Assembly (NCBI GenBank): GCA_027459505.1 | Contig: DAIDIE010000022.1 | Span: forward strand, 62,001-126,000 | DNA length: 64,000 bases | Reading direction: 5' to 3' | Source of the DNA: Acidobacteriota bacterium | Lineage (GTDB): Bacteria > Acidobacteriota > Terriglobia > Terriglobales > SCQP01 | In this document: one piece after another, positions 18,340-26,826 of the stretch | How positions within the stretch are numbered: position 1 is the first letter of the stretch | Layout of the letters: each line of letters opens with the position of its first letter | Notes under the pieces: generated by a model | Told to the model about the DNA's origin: nothing | The model's database searches: none | Seen by the model: the letters and a program-made list of their open reading frames with translations, nothing else | Made by a program: the position numbers and the translations under genes

Positions 18340-18398
18340 AACTGACAACCGACAACTGACAACTGCCCACCATGTCCCACGGTGCACTTTGAACAGTG
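18340..18398. repeat. Heptanucleotide repeats
   Basis: Four consecutive heptamers (AACTGAC, AACCGAC, AACTGAC, AACTGCC) occupy 18340-18367. A second set (CACGGTG, CACTTTG, AACAGTG) lies at 18378-18398. Both are in the gap before the cutA stop codon. Confidence 0.65.
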
Positions 18399-18403
18399 TG
18401 CTT

Positions 18404-18724
18404 TTAGCTGTTCAGGCTGGCGTTCAGCCACTGCCGGTACGGCTCACTGATCCCTTCCATGCGCACCGCCACGATTTCCGGTACCTCGTAGGAGTGCAAC
18501 TCGCGTATGGCGGCCTCCAGCCGCGTCCAGAGTTCACGGCTGGACTTAATGACAACCGGAACCTCTTCCGCGGTCTCGATCGCGCCCTGCCACCAATACG
18601 TTGAGCGGACGGGAGCGCCAACACTGGCGCAGGCCGCGAGCCGCTGGCTGACCAGAGAGCGAGTCAATCGCTCTGCCTCCTCCAAACTGCCGCACTGCAC
18701 AAAAACCAACAGGTTTTCGCTCAC
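18404..18724 (-). CDS. cutA: CutA-family divalent-cation tolerance protein
   Basis: The 106-residue product matches CutA in length and layout: FVQCGSLEEAERLTRSLVSQRLAACASV, then STYWWQGAIETAEEVPVVIKSS and SYEVPEIVAVRMEGISEPYRQWL. CutA forms a trimer and is linked to copper tolerance in E. coli, though its biochemical role is debated. I chose GTG at 18724 because AGGA lies eight bases upstream and the family fold starts at this codon; a longer ORF extends to 18967 without similarity. It diverges from the phosphohexomutase gene. Confidence 0.92.
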   Translation of the reverse strand: MSENLLVFVQCGSLEEAERLTRSLVSQRLAACASVGAPVRSTYWWQGAIETAEEVPVVIKSSRELWTRLEAAIRELHSYEVPEIVAVRMEGISEPYRQWLNASLNS

Positions 18725-18857
18725 GCGTTTTATCCTATGGTAAGTAGATCGTTGGCTGTCGCCGCCGGGCGGCAAATCCAGCCGCGCAAACATCCTACAT
18801 TGTCTCTGCCCGCTGGCCACTTTCACGGATGAAGGCGACGGGCAGTTCGAACTGATT

Positions 18858-20279
18858 ATGAGCTCAACGCCTGCTCGCAGCGCAATCCGGTTCGGCACAT
18901 CGGGGTGGCGAGCCATCCTGGCCGAGGATTTCACATTTGAAAACGTCACCCGCGCCGTCGATGCCATAGCCCGCTACCTGCAGCGGCACGGCTCCGGCGC
19001 CGGCGTGCTGGTGGGATACGATACGCGATTCTTCTCCGACCGCTTTGCCGAGTTCACGGCGCGGCGGCTGAGCCGCTGGGGCATTCGCGCCCTGCTCTCC
19101 CAGGAGGCGGTCCCTACCCCCGCGCTCGCCTACGCGGTCATCAGCCGCAAGATGGATGGGGCCATCAATTTCACTGCTTCGCACAATCCCCCGGAATACA
19201 ACGGGATCAAGTTTTCCGGTTCTGACGGCGCCCCGGCGCTGCCCGAGGTGACCAGCCAGATTGAAGCCCTGCTGGACGCCGACTCTTCTCCCAGCCATGC
19301 GGAACAGTTGCCCGAACGCGTCGATCTACGTCCCCCTTATCTCGAGCGCTTGAAGCAACTGGTCGATCTGCCGGCGATTCGCCGTGCTGGCATTGCTGTG
19401 GGCTTCGACCCGCTCTGGGGCGCGGCGCGCAACTATACAGACGCGCTGCTGCGTGAGGCCGGAGTGCCGGTGGTCAGCGTGCATGGCGAGCGCGACGTCC
19501 TCTTTGGCGGACAGGCCCCCGAGCCCGAGGAGCACAACACCCGGGCTTTGGCCGCGCTGATGAAAGAGCGGGGCGCGCGCGTGGGTCTGGTAACCGACGG
19601 TGACGCCGACCGCTTTGGCATCCTCGACGAAGATGGAGCGCTGCTGCAGCCCAACTACGTGCTGGCGCTGCTTTTGGACTACCTGGTTGAAAGCCGCGGC
19701 TGGACCAATGGTGTTGGCAAGAGTGTGGCCACCACCAACCTGCTCAACGCCCTGGCGCAGCACTATGGCATGCCGCTGCATGAGACCCCGGTGGGGTTCA
19801 AATACTTGGGCGAGCTCATCAAAAACGATCAGGCGGTTCTGGTGGGGGAGGAGAGCGCGGGACTCAGCGTCCGCCATCATGTTCCCGAGAAGGATGGCGT
19901 CCTCGCCGGTCTGCTGATTGCGGAAATGTGCGCCATGCGCGGCGCCAGCCTTAAGGAGCAACTCCGGCAGCTATTTGACAAAGTTGGTTCCTACTACCCC
20001 AGTCGCGAAAATTTCCGCTTGACCGGGGAGCAGCGGCTGCGGCTTAGTGAGAAACTAGAGCAGTCTCCCACGCGGCTGGGCGGCCGCGCGGTGCGGCAAG
20101 TCGTGCGCACCGATGGATTAAAGCTCATTCTGGACGACGGCTCCTGGGTGCTCTTCCGCCCCTCGGGAACCGAGCCCGTGGTCCGGCTCTACGCCGAAAC
20201 GCGTCGTGAGGAGGAGCTGCCGGAGCTGGTGAAAGCGGCGCGCGAGTACCTGCTCAGTCCGCAAGACGTACATGCATGA
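18858..20279 (+). CDS. Phosphoglucomutase/phosphomannomutase family enzyme
   Basis: The 473-residue product has all four alpha-D-phosphohexomutase landmarks. These are the phosphoserine loop TASHNP (Ser108), the metal loop DGDADR (residues 247-252), the sugar-specificity loop GEESAGLS, and the phosphate-binding FRPSGTEPVVRLYAE near the C-terminus. It interconverts hexose 1- and 6-phosphates. Phosphoglucosamine mutases carry a different sugar loop, so a glucose or mannose substrate is more likely. Its stop codon overlaps the start of the ftsB-like gene, suggesting translational coupling. Confidence 0.9.
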   Translation: MSSTPARSAIRFGTSGWRAILAEDFTFENVTRAVDAIARYLQRHGSGAGVLVGYDTRFFSDRFAEFTARRLSRWGIRALLSQEAVPTPALAYAVISRKMDGAINFTASHNPPEYNGIKFSGSDGAPALPEVTSQIEALLDADSSPSHAEQLPERVDLRPPYLERLKQLVDLPAIRRAGIAVGFDPLWGAARNYTDALLREAGVPVVSVHGERDVLFGGQAPEPEEHNTRALAALMKERGARVGLVTDGDADRFGILDEDGALLQPNYVLALLLDYLVESRGWTNGVGKSVATTNLLNALAQHYGMPLHETPVGFKYLGELIKNDQAVLVGEESAGLSVRHHVPEKDGVLAGLLIAEMCAMRGASLKEQLRQLFDKVGSYYPSRENFRLTGEQRLRLSEKLEQSPTRLGGRAVRQVVRTDGLKLILDDGSWVLFRPSGTEPVVRLYAETRREEELPELVKAAREYLLSPQDVHA

Positions 20280-20616
20280 TCGATCTCAATCCGGCTGGTT
20301 TGGTCCCCGCGCCCAGCGCCGCTTGCTCACCGCGCTCACGCTGATGGTGCTGGCGTTGGCGGTGCGCTCGGAAATCTTTGGCGCCAATGGCCTGCTGGCG
20401 CTGCGTGCCCGGCAGCGCGAGTATCGGCAGGAGTTTTCGCGCGTGAAGCGGCTGGAGAGCGACAATCGCCGCTTGCATACCGACGTCCACCAGCTCCGCT
20501 CCGATCCGTCCGCCATTGAGCGCATCGCCCGCGAGCAACTGCACCTCACCCGCAAAGGGGAAATGGTCTTTACCTATCCCGCCCGCGACCTCAAGTCGCA
20601 TCCCACAAGCAAGTAG
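20272..20616 (+). CDS. FtsB/DivIC-like septum formation initiator
   Basis: The 114-residue product has a short N-terminus, one membrane helix (LLTALTLMVLALAV, about residues 18-31), then a coiled-coil heptad region (RARQREYRQEFSRVKRLESDNRRL) and the conserved IERIAREQLHLTRKGEMVF motif. This is the FtsB/DivIC layout, a bitopic divisome protein that links FtsL and FtsQ. It overlaps the mutase gene by eight bases. It is outside a dcw cluster, as is murD further along the window. Confidence 0.85.
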   Translation: MHDRSQSGWFGPRAQRRLLTALTLMVLALAVRSEIFGANGLLALRARQREYRQEFSRVKRLESDNRRLHTDVHQLRSDPSAIERIAREQLHLTRKGEMVFTYPARDLKSHPTSK

Positions 20617-20718
20617 TGCGCAAGACAGCGGTTGCGCGCCGAAGCTGGGTGCGTACGCGAGGGGAGCACAACGCCCTATTTGGAGTGCGCCTGTGAACTG
20701 TGCATTCCGCGTGCCGCC

Positions 20719-21540
20719 CTACCTTCCCCCAATGCCGCCCTCGATCGGGGATGACGCGGAGGCATACAGACGCCGGCCCATGCGGCCCGCCAGATACGAT
20801 TTGCGTCCCGCCTCCACGGCCAGCTTCATGGCTTCCGCCATAAGCTCAGGCTGTTTTGCCTCGGCAATGGCGGTATTCATCAACACGCCATCGGCGCCCA
20901 GCTCCATCGCCTGCGACGCGTCGGAGGCGCAACCCACGCCGGCATCCACAATCATGGGAACCGTCTGGATGACTTCGCGCAGGATGCGCATGTTGGCCAC
21001 GTTCTGAATACCCAGCCCGGAGCCGATGGGCGCACCCAGCGGCATCACCGCGGCGGCGCCGGCGTCGATCAGGCGGCGTGCGGTAATCACGTCGTCATTG
21101 GTGTAGGGCAGAACGATGAAGCCCTCCTTGGCGAGAACCGCGGTGGCTTCCACCAGCGCAACCACGTCGGGAAAGAGCGTCCTGGGATCGCCGATGACTT
21201 CCAGTTTGACCCAGGGATTATCGAGCGCCTCGCGGGCCAGGCGCGCGGTGCGGATGGCGTCTTCGGCGGTATAGCAACCGGCGGTGTTGGGCAGAATCGC
21301 CACCTTCTTCAGGTCGATGTAGTCCAGCAGATTGGGCTGCTGGCGGTCGGTGATATTCACGCGCCGCACCGCTACGGTGATCATGTCGGCGCCGGAGCGC
21401 TCCAGGCAAAGCGCGGTCTCTTCAAAGCCGCGGTACTTGCCGGAGCCCACAATCAGCCTGGACCGGAAGGCGCGGCCCGCGATCACCAGCGCGTCCGGGT
21501 TGGCGGCGCTCTGCGGCGAAGAAGAAGGAGTGGAGGCCAT
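20719..21540 (-). CDS. thiG: Thiazole synthase
   Basis: The 273-residue product is Thi[20 protein letters not shown] opens the TIM barrel, [24 protein letters not shown] and [25 protein letters not shown] follow, then [16 protein letters not shown] and the phosphate-binding [29 protein letters not shown]. It makes the thiazole phosphate of thiamine from 1-deoxyxylulose phosphate, dehydroglycine or glycine-derived imine and ThiS thiocarboxylate. The Schiff-base Lys lies in the KLEVI segment. No thiS or other thi gene adjoins it, and no TPP-riboswitch motif is visible upstream. ATG at 21540 is preferred to one six codons earlier. Confidence 0.93.
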   Translation of the reverse strand: MASTPSSSPQSAANPDALVIAGRAFRSRLIVGSGKYRGFEETALCLERSGADMITVAVRRVNITDRQQPNLLDYIDLKKVAILPNTAGCYTAEDAIRTARLAREALDNPWVKLEVIGDPRTLFPDVVALVEATAVLAKEGFIVLPYTNDDVITARRLIDAGAAAVMPLGAPIGSGLGIQNVANMRILREVIQTVPMIVDAGVGCASDASQAMELGADGVLMNTAIAEAKQPELMAEAMKLAVEAGRKSYLAGRMGRRLYASASSPIEGGIGGR

Positions 21541-21675
21541 ATAAAAATGGTAACGCACCGCCGATGCTCGCGGGAGCCCGGCCCGGCCGCGGCCAGATCC
21601 ACCACCGCTCCCGCGTTCAACGGGAGCCGCGGCGCCGCCCGCCTATCTGAGGTGAACTGCAAACCTTCGATGCTT

Positions 21676-22770
21676 TCACGCCGCCAGCTCTGTCACCTGC
21701 GGCTCCTCCCCGGTCGCAACTCTCCTCAGTTCGAGCGGCGCCTTCTGGCTGCGACCGGTGTGCAGCGCCGCCTCGTATATGGCAACGTAGCTCTCCACCA
21801 TGCGCTCGGGGCTGAACTCGCGAGCCACGTAGGCCCGGCACTCTTCCGGACTGGCCTCGATTGCCGCTGCCTGACGGACCATCTCATCCAGATCGCGGCA
21901 CAGCGCGCCAGCGACGCCCGGCTTCACAATTTCAGGAACCGAGCCGCGCGCGAAGGCCAGCACGGGAGCGCCGCAGGCCAACGCCTCCAGCATGACCAGC
22001 CCAAACGGCTCCTCCCACTCGATGGGAAACAGCAGCGCGCGCGCCTTGCCCAGCAACTCGTTCTTGAGTTTAAGGTCGGCTTCCCCGACGTACTCAATGA
22101 GCTTGCCATCCACATGGGGACGGATACTGGTTTCCCAATAGTCGCGAAACACGGGCTGCACCTCGCCGGCAATCTTTAGCGGTATGCCGGTCCGCCGCGC
22201 CACTTCAACGGCGTGGTGCACGCCCTTTATGGGAGCAATGCGGCCCAGAAAAACCAGGAACTCGCGCTTCTCCGTTCCATGTCTATAGTGTTGCAGGTCG
22301 ATGCAATGGTGCACCACGCTCAGCCGTGGCATCGGCTTGCGGCTCGCTTGGTCGTGGCTGATGGCCACAAAGGAAACATCCGGAAAGCTCTGGTAATAGT
22401 CCGACAGCTCCGGCACCAGCGGATGATGCAGGGTATAAACAACGGGCAAATCACTCAAGCGGCTGACCGCCAGTCCGGGAGCGTTGTGCAAGTGCAGCAG
22501 GTCGCAGTCGCGGCTCGCCTCCCGCACCGCCCAACTGGTGTGGTTCAAGTCGGCAAGGCTGGCCTGCAACTCATCCTGCACCGGCCATTGCATGTGTGGG
22601 TAGAGCCAGCGGGTTTCGCACTGCACGGTGGACTCGCCGTTGGTGAACAGCACCGGCTCGTGCCCGGCCCGGCAGAGTCCGTTCGCTAGCTGCGCAAGGA
22701 AAAGCTCGGTTCCACCATAGCGAGGCGGCGGAACGGGGATAAACGGTGGCGCGATCAAAGCTACACGCAA
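21676..22770 (-). CDS. GT4-family glycosyltransferase
   Basis: The 364-residue product has a GT-B fold. RVALIAPPFIPVPPPRYGGTELFLAQLANGL is the N-terminal donor/acceptor half, and the C-terminal half has FLGRIAPIKGVHHAVEVA and the nucleotide-sugar motif EPFGLVMLEALACGAPVLAF. It transfers a sugar from an activated donor; the acceptor is unknown. The start is TTG at 22770 with GGAGG about eight bases upstream. It is not in a recognisable polysaccharide cluster. Confidence 0.88.
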   Translation of the reverse strand: MRVALIAPPFIPVPPPRYGGTELFLAQLANGLCRAGHEPVLFTNGESTVQCETRWLYPHMQWPVQDELQASLADLNHTSWAVREASRDCDLLHLHNAPGLAVSRLSDLPVVYTLHHPLVPELSDYYQSFPDVSFVAISHDQASRKPMPRLSVVHHCIDLQHYRHGTEKREFLVFLGRIAPIKGVHHAVEVARRTGIPLKIAGEVQPVFRDYWETSIRPHVDGKLIEYVGEADLKLKNELLGKARALLFPIEWEEPFGLVMLEALACGAPVLAFARGSVPEIVKPGVAGALCRDLDEMVRQAAAIEASPEECRAYVAREFSPERMVESYVAIYEAALHTGRSQKAPLELRRVATGEEPQVTELAA

Positions 22771-22870
22771 AATGATACCCTCCGGCCCAGAAGGGCCGTT
22801 TGTATGAAGAAGGTTTAGACGGATAGATAGATGTGAGGGCAGCGTTTGCCGCTGCCCTCACCAGAGGGCG

Positions 22871-23254
22871 TTAAGCCGCGCGTCGCGGCGTATAGGATTC
22901 GGTGGTAGTGGCCACGCTAAGGCGATGTTGCGCCGCCCACAGCCCAAAGACCACCACGATGATGCCGGTCACCACGTTGTTCCATTGAATGCCAGAGCCG
23001 GCAAAACCCAGAACAAACGGACTGATGATCAGCCAGATTCCAAATACCACATTGGCCCAGCTCAACCCACGAGCGGCCGGGCTGGCCATGCGGCCGATGG
23101 CGCACAATCCAATCAGAACGCCAAAAATGACATCGTTCCAGCGGGCGCCGGTGCTCGCCCCAATCGCGAAGGGGCAGATGATCATCCAAATGCCCGCTAG
23201 CAGATTCACCACGGAGAGACCGCGGAGAGTTCCACTGCGATCCATGTCTGCCAC
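22871..23254 (-). CDS. SPW-repeat membrane protein
   Basis: The 127-residue product has four hydrophobic helices arranged as two copies of a repeat. The first is LSVVNLLAGIWMIICPFAIGA...WNDVIFGVLIGLCAIGR and the second LSWANVVFGIWLIISPFVLGF...WNNVVTGIIVVVFGLWA. This is the SPW repeat family of small membrane proteins, whose function is unknown. I chose the GTG at 23254 because a perfect AGGAGGT lies eight bases upstream; the family match starts only a few codons later. Its 5' leader contains a long hairpin at 23293-23364. Confidence 0.85.
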   Translation of the reverse strand: MADMDRSGTLRGLSVVNLLAGIWMIICPFAIGASTGARWNDVIFGVLIGLCAIGRMASPAARGLSWANVVFGIWLIISPFVLGFAGSGIQWNNVVTGIIVVVFGLWAAQHRLSVATTTESYTPRRAA

Positions 23255-23700
23255 GAGAGTGTACCTCCTCAATGAATTCCTCGCCTTGGGGATTTGGCCC
23301 TTACTTCGGCACAGGAGGAGGGGTGCCGCATCCGCAACGGCCCCGGGAGAAGATAAGGGCCAAACCGGAAAAACGAGTATTTGTAACAGTTGAGAGCCAT
23401 CCAAATCGCCCACGGGTTGACTTAACTCCCAAAAAAAACATCCCATCGAGAGGTATGGTCATAGCCTCCACTCACGAACGTCTGTGGGGCTGGTTGGCAA
23501 ATGACGGATCGGCAGGCGAGAGCTGAAAAGGGCTGCTAGTCCATTCTGGACAGCGAAGGACCATTGTTCGCGTTTCGCTGGACATGGACCGCACCGCCGA
23601 GCTGGCAACGGTCACCCTTCACCATTCCGTTACATTCCGGAACCGCTTACAGCAATGAGAATTCCTTTGTTCGAATCTCGACCGAAACAGGGGAACAGAC
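23255..23700. other. Intergenic region between divergent SPW and TonB-receptor genes
   Basis: No gene is supported here. On the minus-strand side the region holds the SPW-gene ribosome-binding site and the hairpin at 23293-23364. Near the receptor start there is GGGGAA upstream of its GTG codon. I do not see a clear Fur box. Confidence 0.6.
23293..23364 (-). promoter_or_regulatory. Hairpin in the 5' leader of the SPW-repeat gene
   Basis: TTTGGCCCTTA at 23293-23303 and TAAGGGCCAAA at 23354-23364 are exact complements, and CTTC/GAAG extends the stem past one bulged A to 15 bp. It lies about 40 bases upstream of the SPW start codon on its transcript strand. It may act as a leader RNA element, but no known riboswitch class is recognised. 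Confidence 0.5.
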
Positions 23701-26292
23701 GTGCGGATAACGCGAGCAGTTCTGGTCGTGCTGACAGGCGCCATGATGGGATGGGCAGCGGTTACTGGACTCATCCAGGGACGGGTTGTGGATCCGTCGG
23801 GAGGTGTCATTCCCGGCGCGCATATTACCGCCACTGACGTGGCCACCGGAGCGGTGCTGCGCGCCGTCACCGGCGCGAATGGTTCGTTTCAACTCACTGG
23901 CAAGGCGGGTCATACCTACGCCATCCGCGTCACCTATGACGGCTTTCAGGCGGTGCAGCGGCGGGTAACGGTAGTTGCCGGGCAGCCTGCGGTGCTCAAT
24001 GTGCAATTGACCGTGCGCGGCGTGTCGCAGACGGTGATGGTGCGTGCCGGCGGGGTGAAGGGCGCGACCACCGCGCCCACCCAGCAACAAGTATTCCAGT
24101 CCACGCAGAGTGTGCGTGTGCTTGATCGGGAACAGATCAATTCGCTCAGCCCGGTGGCGGGCGCGGCGCAGATTCTTTCCGTGGCGCCCGGTGTCAACGT
24201 CACCGGCTTTGGCAGCACTGGCGCGACGAAGAGCACCATTACCTTGAACGGTGTGCAGCAGGGCTGGGGTGGTTATGGCGGCTTCACCACCGCCGGCGAC
24301 CTGGGTATCACCTTTGATGGCATTCCCGTCGCCGATGCCGCCACTGGCCTTTGGCAATCCAACATGTTCCCGCAATCGGCGCTGATCAATAGCTCTTCGG
24401 TCACCTACGGTCCTGGCGATCCGGCCAACCGCTGGTACAACAACGTTGCTGGTGGAGTTGAGTTCACCCCACTGCAGCCCACCAATCACCCTCATTTCAG
24501 CCTGACCCAGACCTTCGGAAACTACGCCCAGGAAAACACCGCCTTCGAGGCCACGACAGGCCTCTATCGCGGCTGGTCGGCGGTCTTCGCCGCCGGACAC
24601 GGTACTGGCGACAGCTACCGCGTTGGCCCCGACGGCTTCGCCAACCCCGGCCGCGATTACGCTGGATACGGCAAGCTGATCAAAAACTTCGACGCCGGCG
24701 ACATCTCCTTTGGCGGATACTACTCCGACGCCGTCGCCTATCGGCCGCAGGTTATTCCCACCACCGCGGTAGCTGGCGTCACTATCGATGGCACGCCCAA
24801 CGGCGCACTGTACAGCCAGCAGACCTCGGGCTTCTACAGCACCGCCCCGTTCGCCGCTTACGAAAAGCACGATTTCAACCAGATGGCGCTGTTCTGGAGC
24901 CGGTTGAACTTGAACGTCGACCCAACCACACTGGTGCAGAACGAAGTCTGGTTCGAGCGCATCAACCGCCTGCACGACCGCAACAATGACGTCTTCAACC
25001 TGGGTTCCCAGGTGGCGGAATGGAACAACCCCTTCACCAAGACTTATGGGGAGCGTTTCACGATCCAGAAGATCCTGCCGGCGCACAACACCGTGACCGC
25101 CGGCGCCTGGTACATGCACACGCTCTACAACTCCCGCAACTTGTTCTACAACCCGGCCGACGGCGGTTCCTCCGGCGACGTTGCCAACATTGGCGCGAAA
25201 CTGCGTGACTCTTACTTCGGTCAGGACATGTACACCGTGTTTGCTCAGGATCAGTTCAGCCCAGTGGACTGGCTGACCCTGACCCCGGGCATCCGTTACC
25301 TCGATAACCAGATCGCCTACACCAACGGCGACCTGCACGATTTCGCTTTCGTGCCGGGAGCGGTGCTCAACGACTCGTGCGCGTTAAATGGCAACTCGTT
25401 CGCGATCAACCCCGACGGCACGCCATCCACGGCAACGCCCAACGTCAAGATTCAGAACTCGTTCTGCGACGCGGTGGAAAACCGCGGCGGTTACGAGCCC
25501 TCGTTTGATCTGGCCATCCGGCCATTCTCCTGGCTGAGTCTCTACGGCGGCTACCAGACTGAACTGCGCACCCCAGCCCTGGGCGGCGGCGGTGGCATGT
25601 TCCAGGGCGTTGACCCGCGCAGCTACACGCTTGCCACAGCGGAATACTCGCAGGCCGGTGTCAAGCTGCACTTCAACCAGGTCGGCCCGATGAACGCTTT
25701 CCTGACCGGTATCTCGTATTTCCACTTGCTCTTCAAAAATCAGGAGTTGGATACCACCCTGGGCAATGGCGATACCATCTACGCCAACGCCTCCTCGCGC
25801 TACAACGGCGTGGACTGGTATCTGGATGCCAATCCCACCAGCCACCTGCACGTTTTCACCAACAGCACGTTTGAACGCACGCTCTATAGCGATTGGAATC
25901 AAGGCGGTACCGACTTTAGCGGCCTGATGGTGCCCTACGTTCCCAACACCATCATGAACATTGGCGCCTACTACACCATTCCCGTAAACGAACAGATGGT
26001 GGTGCAGCCGCGCGTTTGGTACCAGTTCACCGGCTCGCAAACCATCTTCAACAACAATGCCGGGGCGCCTAGCAGCACCACTATGCCGAGCTTTGGCACA
26101 GTGAACCTGGGGGCCAACATACCGGTAAAGTTCCTGAACTTCCGGGTGACCGCGCTCAACATCTTCAACAAGCAGTACAACCAGTACGAGTGGATCTCCT
26201 CCGGCGGTTACCTGGGCGGCACGCCCGGGTATATGCTGGCCTATCCCGGCGCCCCATTCGAAATCTACGGCAGCGTCAGCGTACATTTCTAG
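23701..26292 (+). CDS. TonB-dependent receptor with N-terminal Ig-like domain
   Basis: The 863-residue product starts at GTG with a signal peptide (MRITRAVLVVLTGAMMGWAAVTG). A carboxypeptidase-regulatory-like domain (IQGRVVDPSGGVIPGAHITA) is followed by a plug domain (VRVLDREQINSLSPVAGAAQIL...VNVTGFG) and a barrel ending in EIYGSVSVHF. The plug and barrel resemble classical ligand-importing receptors rather than the Oar type. The ligand is unknown. GGGGAA lies shortly before the GTG. R2/R1 repeats begin 14 bases after the stop. Confidence 0.88.
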   Translation: MRITRAVLVVLTGAMMGWAAVTGLIQGRVVDPSGGVIPGAHITATDVATGAVLRAVTGANGSFQLTGKAGHTYAIRVTYDGFQAVQRRVTVVAGQPAVLNVQLTVRGVSQTVMVRAGGVKGATTAPTQQQVFQSTQSVRVLDREQINSLSPVAGAAQILSVAPGVNVTGFGSTGATKSTITLNGVQQGWGGYGGFTTAGDLGITFDGIPVADAATGLWQSNMFPQSALINSSSVTYGPGDPANRWYNNVAGGVEFTPLQPTNHPHFSLTQTFGNYAQENTAFEATTGLYRGWSAVFAAGHGTGDSYRVGPDGFANPGRDYAGYGKLIKNFDAGDISFGGYYSDAVAYRPQVIPTTAVAGVTIDGTPNGALYSQQTSGFYSTAPFAAYEKHDFNQMALFWSRLNLNVDPTTLVQNEVWFERINRLHDRNNDVFNLGSQVAEWNNPFTKTYGERFTIQKILPAHNTVTAGAWYMHTLYNSRNLFYNPADGGSSGDVANIGAKLRDSYFGQDMYTVFAQDQFSPVDWLTLTPGIRYLDNQIAYTNGDLHDFAFVPGAVLNDSCALNGNSFAINPDGTPSTATPNVKIQNSFCDAVENRGGYEPSFDLAIRPFSWLSLYGGYQTELRTPALGGGGGMFQGVDPRSYTLATAEYSQAGVKLHFNQVGPMNAFLTGISYFHLLFKNQELDTTLGNGDTIYANASSRYNGVDWYLDANPTSHLHVFTNSTFERTLYSDWNQGGTDFSGLMVPYVPNTIMNIGAYYTIPVNEQMVVQPRVWYQFTGSQTIFNNNAGAPSSTTMPSFGTVNLGANIPVKFLNFRVTALNIFNKQYNQYEWISSGGYLGGTPGYMLAYPGAPFEIYGSVSVHF

Positions 26293-26305
26293 TTGTCCGC
26301 TCCAT

Positions 26306-26690
26306 ACGAGCCAGGGCCGAAGGAGCGAGCCACCGAGTCCTCCCTGCGGGAGGAGATCGCAGGTGGAGGGCCGCGAAATCCCGAAGGGCGGCCCCCTCGC
26401 GCGGGAGAGGAGCCCGGTATCGGCGGCTTCACGTTCTCGCTGGAGAACGTGCCAGCGACCAACGGGAGCGGGCGGCCTGAAGGAGACGAGGCCGTGCCTC
26501 CTGATTTCGAGCTCGAAATCGCAGGCCGAAGTCGTAGCGAAGGTCCGGGGTTGCCGTTTAGGTCCCGCACCGCTGGCGACTAGTAAAGCGCGGCCACCAT
26601 CCGTGAGCTTCGGCCGGGGCCCAAGCCGCGTCGCGCGGCTTGGGGTGGGGCCGGACACCGAAGCGGGTGGAATAAAAGCGGCCGTGCCGC
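26306..26690 (+). repeat. Full-length R2 repeat interrupted by R1 copy D
   Basis: The left end of R2 (ACGAGCCAGGGCCGA, 26306-26320) is separated from the rest (CTGATTTCGAGCTCGAAATC onward, 26501-26690) by R1. An uninterrupted R2 copy has GTCGAA at the junction, so about six bases were lost or replaced. The right part contains the palindrome GATTTCGAGCTCGAAATC, a hairpin CCCAAGCCGCG-tcg-CGCGGCTTGGG, and the R2 end AAAAGCGGCCGTGCCGC. Confidence 0.8.
26322..26499 (+). repeat. R1 repeat copy D, 178 bp, nested in R2
   Basis: This intact copy has perfect stems TCCTCCC/GGGAGGA, GGGCCGC/GCGGCCC, CACGTTCTC/GAGAACGTG and CGGCCT/AGGCCG. It lies within an R2 element between the second TonB receptor and the phosphoesterase gene. 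Confidence 0.92.
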
Positions 26691-26805
26691 GATTCCGGTC
26701 GTGGGCATACGCCGGGTCGGACCCGGTCCGGCGTCTGCCGCCCCTGGTGCGGAGTGCGTTGCGATCGCGGCCGAGCGCCGCCGGGTTTCAGCGCGCCCGA
26801 CGCTG

Positions 26806-26826
26806 AACTGTAAACTGTGAGCTGTT
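26806..26826 (+). repeat. Heptad repeats abutting a start codon
   Basis: Three heptamers, AACTGTA, AACTGTG and AGCTGTT, end exactly at the base before the ATG of the phosphoesterase gene. A similar set abuts the mutY start on the other strand. Confidence 0.6.

Noticed and set aside
21541..21675. TPP riboswitch upstream of thiG
   Set aside because: The conserved CTGAGA-type and other TPP motifs are not visible in the leader.
23647..25338. 563-residue minus-strand ORF
   Set aside because: It is antisense to the second TonB receptor and has no signal peptide or recognisable domain.
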